Shown here: positions 60,557 to 64,000 of the stretch, in pieces
How the letters are laid out: the number at the start of each line of letters is the position of its first letter
Position numbering within the stretch: position 1 is the stretch's first letter
NCBI GenBank assembly: GCA_902495705.1
Contig: CABUXT010000003.1
Coordinates: 1 to 64,000, forward strand
Source: an uncultured cyanobacterium
GTDB taxonomy: Bacteria > Cyanobacteriota > Vampirovibrionia > Gastranaerophilales > Gastranaerophilaceae
Reading direction: 5' to 3'
Length of the DNA: 64,000 nucleotides
Position numbers and translations under genes: made by a program
Notes under the pieces: generated by a model
The model's database searches: none
What the model was told of the DNA's origin: nothing
Seen by the model: the letters and a program-made list of their open reading frames with translations, nothing else

Positions 60557-61636
60557 TTATTTTTCGTTTACTTTTTTAGCGTTTTTTAGTTCATCATCAT
60601 TAACAGCACCTTTTTTCAGTTTTTCTTCGTTTTCGATTTGTTTGTTAATCAAAACTGTTTGAAGAATTTGGATGATGTTACTTGTGATTAAGTATAACAA
60701 AACACCTGCAGGGATTGGGATAACAACAAATGTCGCGATAATCATCAACGGCATAAATGTTCCCATTGATTTTTGCACAGCTTGTTGAGTTGGGTCAGTT
60801 GTATCTGTTTTGTTTATTGCCATCATAATTTTTTGAGAAATAACCATTGTGATAGCAAACAATACGATTAACAATACCACATCCCAGTGAAGAGTTTTGT
60901 TTACTGGTACTGTTGGAACTGTTGCTTTTAAGTAGTCTCCGTCTCTTGTAAATGTAATTGTTTCATTTTCTCTAATGTTGCTGTTAGTTACAGTAAAATC
61001 AGCTTTTTCAATTTTAGCAAGTTGGCTGAATTTTAATTTAGAAATACTGTTTAAACTTACTGCTAAATCAACATCTTCCCCCGGAACTAAATCGCCTTGG
61101 ATTTCTAAACCTTTAATATCAACTTTTGCATTTTTAATAGTTTCATTGTTTGGCAAATAAATTGTCGCGGTGTTACCTAGGACAAAGTTGTCACCTTTTG
61201 CCGCTCCAAGTTTTCCATCATTAGAAATACCTGCTGTAGCTCTCATTGTTGTAGCTAAACTCTTGATGAACAAGAAATGCTGGTCGCCTGCAACATTAAT
61301 AAATTGAGGGCTGATTAAAGCTGAATACAACAAAATGAAAATAGGCATTTGAATTAACAATGGAAGACATCCGCCCATCGGATTGAACTTGTGTTCCTTG
61401 TAAAATTCCATCATTTTTTGTTGCATTACTTGTGGGTTGCTTTGGTATCTGTCTTGAATAGCTTTCATTTTAGGTTGAAGAGATTGCATCATCTTCATTG
61501 AACGTTGTTGTTGTACGTTCAAATGCCACATTGCACCTCTCACAATGATTGTCAAAAGAATAATTGCTAAACCGTAATTCCCTACAAAATGAGCTAACAA
61601 GCTTAAAAATTTTATAGTTAATGAAATAAAATCCAC
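60557..61636 (-). CDS. yidC: Membrane protein insertase YidC with an unusual loop insertion
   Basis: A 359-residue Oxa1/YidC insertase that places membrane proteins with or without SecYEG. It opens with GLAIILLTIIVRGAMWHLNVQQQRSMKMMQSLQPKMKAIQDRY, with the groove Arg33, a cytosolic hairpin and NPMGGCLPLLIQMPIFILLYSAL. Late helices follow at about 250-275 (WDVVLLIVLFAITMVISQKI) and 295-330. Unusually, about 115 residues (130-248) lie between the LLYSAL helix and the next, a loop that is normally 20-30 residues. The inserted part is beta-rich and polar. The start is GTG at 61636 with GAGGG upstream. Confidence 0.9.
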   Translation of the reverse strand: MDFISLTIKFLSLLAHFVGNYGLAIILLTIIVRGAMWHLNVQQQRSMKMMQSLQPKMKAIQDRYQSNPQVMQQKMMEFYKEHKFNPMGGCLPLLIQMPIFILLYSALISPQFINVAGDQHFLFIKSLATTMRATAGISNDGKLGAAKGDNFVLGNTATIYLPNNETIKNAKVDIKGLEIQGDLVPGEDVDLAVSLNSISKLKFSQLAKIEKADFTVTNSNIRENETITFTRDGDYLKATVPTVPVNKTLHWDVVLLIVLFAITMVISQKIMMAINKTDTTDPTQQAVQKSMGTFMPLMIIATFVVIPIPAGVLLYLITSNIIQILQTVLINKQIENEEKLKKGAVNDDELKNAKKVNEK

Positions 61637-61806
61637 TTTTTCTATCCCTCATCTAATTTAATAACAAGTCTGATAATCAGACAACTTTATGCTACCATGA
61701 ACAAACTCAATTCGCAAATTAAGGTAAATATTTGTATCATAGTCAAAAATCTTCTAACAATTTCATTATTGTCATTGTTTTTATATTAATAGGGAAAAGT
61801 TAGATA

Positions 61807-63075
61807 ATGGATTCAGCATTTTCAAATTTTGATACTTTTAATAAAGTTAAATCACCTCAAATATCGCAAGTTTCAACGCCAACTGCTCAAAATAACAGTG
61901 TTGGCAGGATTCCTGCTGATAAACCTGATGAATTTGTAAAATCTGAAAATCCTAATAAGCTGACAAAAGAACAAAAAACTCTATATTCAGCTATTGCTGC
62001 CGGTGTAGCAACTCTTGGTACTATTGGCATTTTGATTGCCAAAAATCGTTATTCAAAAGCGATGCATCTTGCTGAAAATATAGAGTTTAATCCTGCAAAA
62101 ACTGTTCAAGAGGCAATCGAATTTGGTAAAAAGCATTTAGGCATTAAAAAATATAAAAATTTTGAAGAAAAAGATATTGAAGTAATCAATTTCTTAAATG
62201 AAGGTTTTGTTAATGCGTCAAACAAGTTAAAAGGTAAAATTCGTTTGCCTAAAACTGTTGAATATTCATCTGAAGCTTTAGGTGACCACGCTTTGGCAGG
62301 TGTTGTTGGATTGACTCGCCGCTTTATTTTAAATCGAAAGCATTTTGACAATATTGACGGGTGCATTGAAAACCTTTTAAAAATGAATGAAAAATTAGGA
62401 TTTTTATCTTGTCTTAAAGACGGAGAAAAGCTGAAATACAAATACAACAGTCATTTTGATGCAGAATCAATAAAACCGTTATTGTTACAAATTTCTAAAT
62501 ATAAGTCTGGTAAAAATGTTACTCTTAAAGATAAAGTAAATTTATATGAATCTCTTGGAGTTTTTCAGGATACAATAACTTCTTCTATAAATGCGCCATA
62601 CCGTATAATAAAACAGCTATTAGAGGTAGATGGAGCGAAAGCGATTTGTGAACAACATAATATATTGACAGATTTAGACAAGATAAAAACTTTACCTTTG
62701 AAAGAACAGCAGCAAATAATGTCTGATATTGCTAAAAATATCAACAAAAAAATAATAATACCTTTCAATATAAAAGATAGGTCTGCTTTTAATACAATTT
62801 ATCATGAACTTGGGCATTTGCAGGATATGAAACCGCGTTGCAAAACAATTGATGATTATAATAAAGATTATAGTAGATATTCTAAAGAGTTAAAAGCTTG
62901 GGTTGATAATAACGACTATATGCAGACCGCAAATAGAGTATCAGAGTATGCAAGTCATGGTCCCGGGGAATTTATTGCCGAAACTTTTTCAAAACTTATG
63001 GATGGCGCAAAACTTCCTGATGATGTTGTTAAATTGTATAAAAAATTGGAAGGTCCTGCCGTTCAGGGTCTGTAA
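61807..63075 (+). CDS. Membrane-anchored putative zinc metallopeptidase (HELGH)
   Basis: A 422-residue protein. The N-terminal 55 residues are polar (Ser/Thr/Pro/Asn). One membrane helix lies at about 60-79 (LYSAIAAGVATLGTIGILIAKN). The C-terminal domain has FNTIYHELGHLQDM, a zincin HExxH (His333, Glu334, His337). Further on, GPGEFIAETFSKLM offers Glu388 or Glu392 as third zinc ligand, a gluzincin-like layout. The central part is Lys-rich and unlike known peptidases. It may process envelope or host proteins; the substrate is unknown. It is divergent from yidC, and the stop is followed by a terminator hairpin. Confidence 0.6.
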   Translation: MDSAFSNFDTFNKVKSPQISQVSTPTAQNNSVGRIPADKPDEFVKSENPNKLTKEQKTLYSAIAAGVATLGTIGILIAKNRYSKAMHLAENIEFNPAKTVQEAIEFGKKHLGIKKYKNFEEKDIEVINFLNEGFVNASNKLKGKIRLPKTVEYSSEALGDHALAGVVGLTRRFILNRKHFDNIDGCIENLLKMNEKLGFLSCLKDGEKLKYKYNSHFDAESIKPLLLQISKYKSGKNVTLKDKVNLYESLGVFQDTITSSINAPYRIIKQLLEVDGAKAICEQHNILTDLDKIKTLPLKEQQQIMSDIAKNINKKIIIPFNIKDRSAFNTIYHELGHLQDMKPRCKTIDDYNKDYSRYSKELKAWVDNNDYMQTANRVSEYASHGPGEFIAETFSKLMDGAKLPDDVVKLYKKLEGPAVQGL

Positions 63076-63105
63076 CCTTAAAGTTTAATAAATTATAGTA
63101 ATGGT

Positions 63106-63152
63106 TTATAGTTCATAGTTTTAAAATAAGCAAACTATGAACTATAATCTTT
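63106..63152 (+). terminator. Terminator-like long hairpin after the zincin gene
   Basis: A 16-bp perfect stem (63106-63121 with 63132-63147, core TTATAGTTCATAGTTT) with a 10-base loop, then TCTTTTT. The stem is A/T-rich but long. Confidence 0.75.
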
Positions 63153-63177
63153 TTACATAATAATTGCATAATGGCAT

Positions 63178-63213
63178 TAAAAAAAGGCTTTCAGTAAATT
63201 CCTGAAAGCCTTT
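63178..63213 (-). terminator. Terminator of the tRNA-Pro gene
   Basis: A 12-bp stem (63183-63194 with 63202-63213, core AAAGGCTTTCAG) with a 7-base loop. On the - strand it ends in a run of T, directly after the tRNA. Confidence 0.85.
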
Positions 63214-63221
63214 AATTTAAA

Positions 63222-63298
63222 TGGTCGGGATGACACGATTTGAACGTGCGACCCCCTCGTCCCAAGCGAGGTGCGCTACCAAGCTGCGCCACATCCCG
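63222..63298 (-). tRNA. tRNA-Pro (anticodon TGG), CCA encoded
   Basis: On the - strand acceptor CGGGATG pairs with CATCCCG plus discriminator A and an encoded CCA (63224-63222). The D arm is GGCGCAGCTTGGTAGCGC, the anticodon stem CCTCG/CGAGG with loop CTTGGGA gives TGG, and the T arm is GCACG-TTCAAAT-CGTGT (last pair G-T). Unlike the two tRNA-Arg genes, the CCA tail is in the DNA. Confidence 0.94.
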
Positions 63299-63446
63299 AG
63301 GTCTTTGCTATTTAATTTTTAACCTTTCGGCTACGTTTTTGATTTTATGCCAAACAAATTTTAATGTCAAGAAGATTTTTTCATTTTAATTTTTACATTG
63401 TTAATAATTTAGCTTTTATTTGTGGCTGTGATACAATATTCATATT

Positions 63447-64000
63447 ATGGTCAGACTAATTAACAAAAACAATATCAATCAGGTTACAAATCTTGCCTAC
63501 AGTATTATGAAAGTGCAAGAACTATTTACCTATATCGTAGAAATCGGTAATCCTAATTTAACGCCATGTATTTATGCAATGTGGCATGAAAATCAGTTTT
63601 GCTCGCATGGTTTGCCTGATAGGAAAAATGTAAATATTTTTATCAGCAATTCTCTTGATGGTGAAATTATTGCAAGAGTTTGCGAAAAATGGGGTTTCCA
63701 AACTTGTAGAGGGTCTTCGCAACGTAAGGGTGCGGTTTCAGGTACTTTAAAAATGCTATCAAAGCTTAAAGATGGTGAAAATATCGCAATTATGGTTGAT
63801 GGTCCGCGCGGACCTTTACATAAAGTAAAATCAGGTGCTGTAGTTTTGGCGAGAGAGGCAAATGTTCCGATTGTACCTGTGCATTGGTATTCTCCAAACT
63901 TTACTTTTGTGCGTTTCCCTTCTTGGGACAAAATGACTTGTCCGATTGGTCCATGCTGGCTTATCAATTTGTATGGTGAACCGATTTATACGGAAGGAAA
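63447..64000 (+). CDS. DUF374-family lysophospholipid acyltransferase-like protein (partial, cut by window end)
   Basis: The first 184 codons from ATG 63447 to the window end. Motifs of the DUF374 family, distant relatives of LpxL/PlsC acyltransferases, follow in order: YAMWHENQF (with the WH..F block), SNSLDGEIIARV, CRGSSQRKGAVSGTLKML, MVDGPRGPLHKVKSGAVVLAREANVPIVPVHW. A role in lipid A or phospholipid acylation is inferred from the family and would fit an outer-membrane bearing cell. The 3' end is missing. Confidence 0.85.
   Translation, partial: MVRLINKNNINQVTNLAYSIMKVQELFTYIVEIGNPNLTPCIYAMWHENQFCSHGLPDRKNVNIFISNSLDGEIIARVCEKWGFQTCRGSSQRKGAVSGTLKMLSKLKDGENIAIMVDGPRGPLHKVKSGAVVLAREANVPIVPVHWYSPNFTFVRFPSWDKMTCPIGPCWLINLYGEPIYTEG

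Noticed and set aside
63593..63967. 124-residue - strand ORF
   Set aside because: It is antisense to the DUF374 acyltransferase gene, which has clear family motifs.

Overview
The window is AT-rich, densely coded and comes from a bacterium with an outer membrane: it has a TolC-type outer-membrane factor and a periplasmic adaptor. The best fit is a non-photosynthetic, gut-type member of the Cyanobacteriota (Melainabacteria / Vampirovibrionia, probably Gastranaerophilales). Three things point there. The ATP synthase operon runs a-c-b'-b-delta-alpha-gamma with beta and epsilon absent, which is the cyanobacterial split. A prepilin has the N-terminus FTLAEVLITLGIIGVVAAMT that I associate with this lineage. 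Many uncharacterised proteins lack signal peptides and carry a short N-terminal SFxG-like motif. The placement is inference; no rRNA is present.

Layout. 1-5474: PHP phosphoesterase (-), then a + operon (membrane protein, Cys-pair protein, RNase PH, two secreted Lys-rich proteins), then an acetolactate synthase large subunit without its small subunit. 5477-10163 (-): a PurN-like protein with a Cys/His tail, and a biotin ligase + oxaloacetate decarboxylase operon (birA-oadG-oadA-oadB), i.e. a decarboxylase sodium pump with its own biotin-loading enzyme. 10274-15282 (+): ATP synthase. 15633-16715: XRE regulator divergent from a prepilin, with a 34-bp perfect palindrome over a consensus promoter. 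16937-20321 (-): two paralogous membrane proteins. 20743-24597 (+): LCP ligase, nitroreductase, DUF3137 protein, LemA. 24649-28524: two tRNA-Arg genes around a CHAP-like hydrolase, two more DUF3137 paralogues and a GNAT. 28675-30813: PNPase. 31371-36229 (-): tandem large paralogues of unknown function. 36362-45813: PfkB kinase, two-component pair, MarR/EmrA-type adaptor and TolC-type factor around a 16-bp operator-like palindrome, GT2 glycosyltransferase, apt. 45892-52098: small repeat protein, YchF, and a 1376-residue GH13-like protein. 52275-64000: ahcY, DUF475/TerC-type protein, HU, YvlD-like protein, PilZ protein, PLP decarboxylase-fold enzyme, lytic transglycosylase, queA, yidC, a membrane-anchored HELGH zincin, tRNA-Pro, and a DUF374 acyltransferase cut by the window end.

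Intergenic blocks at 1-115, 15406-15625, 16740-16915, 30885-31345, 37900-37955, 47490-47936, 53630-53755 and 58860-59430 contain a dispersed hairpin repeat family. Its stems differ between copies but stay paired (CCCTGAA, TTCCGAA, TGCTGAA and TTCTGAA types), which indicates selection on, or propagation through, a folded structure. No CRISPR array, transposase, rRNA or clear prophage is visible. The most unusual items are this hairpin family, the shared SFxG-like N-terminal motif, the GH13-like protein with about 500 residues between its beta3 and beta4 motifs, and the XRE/prepilin palindrome.
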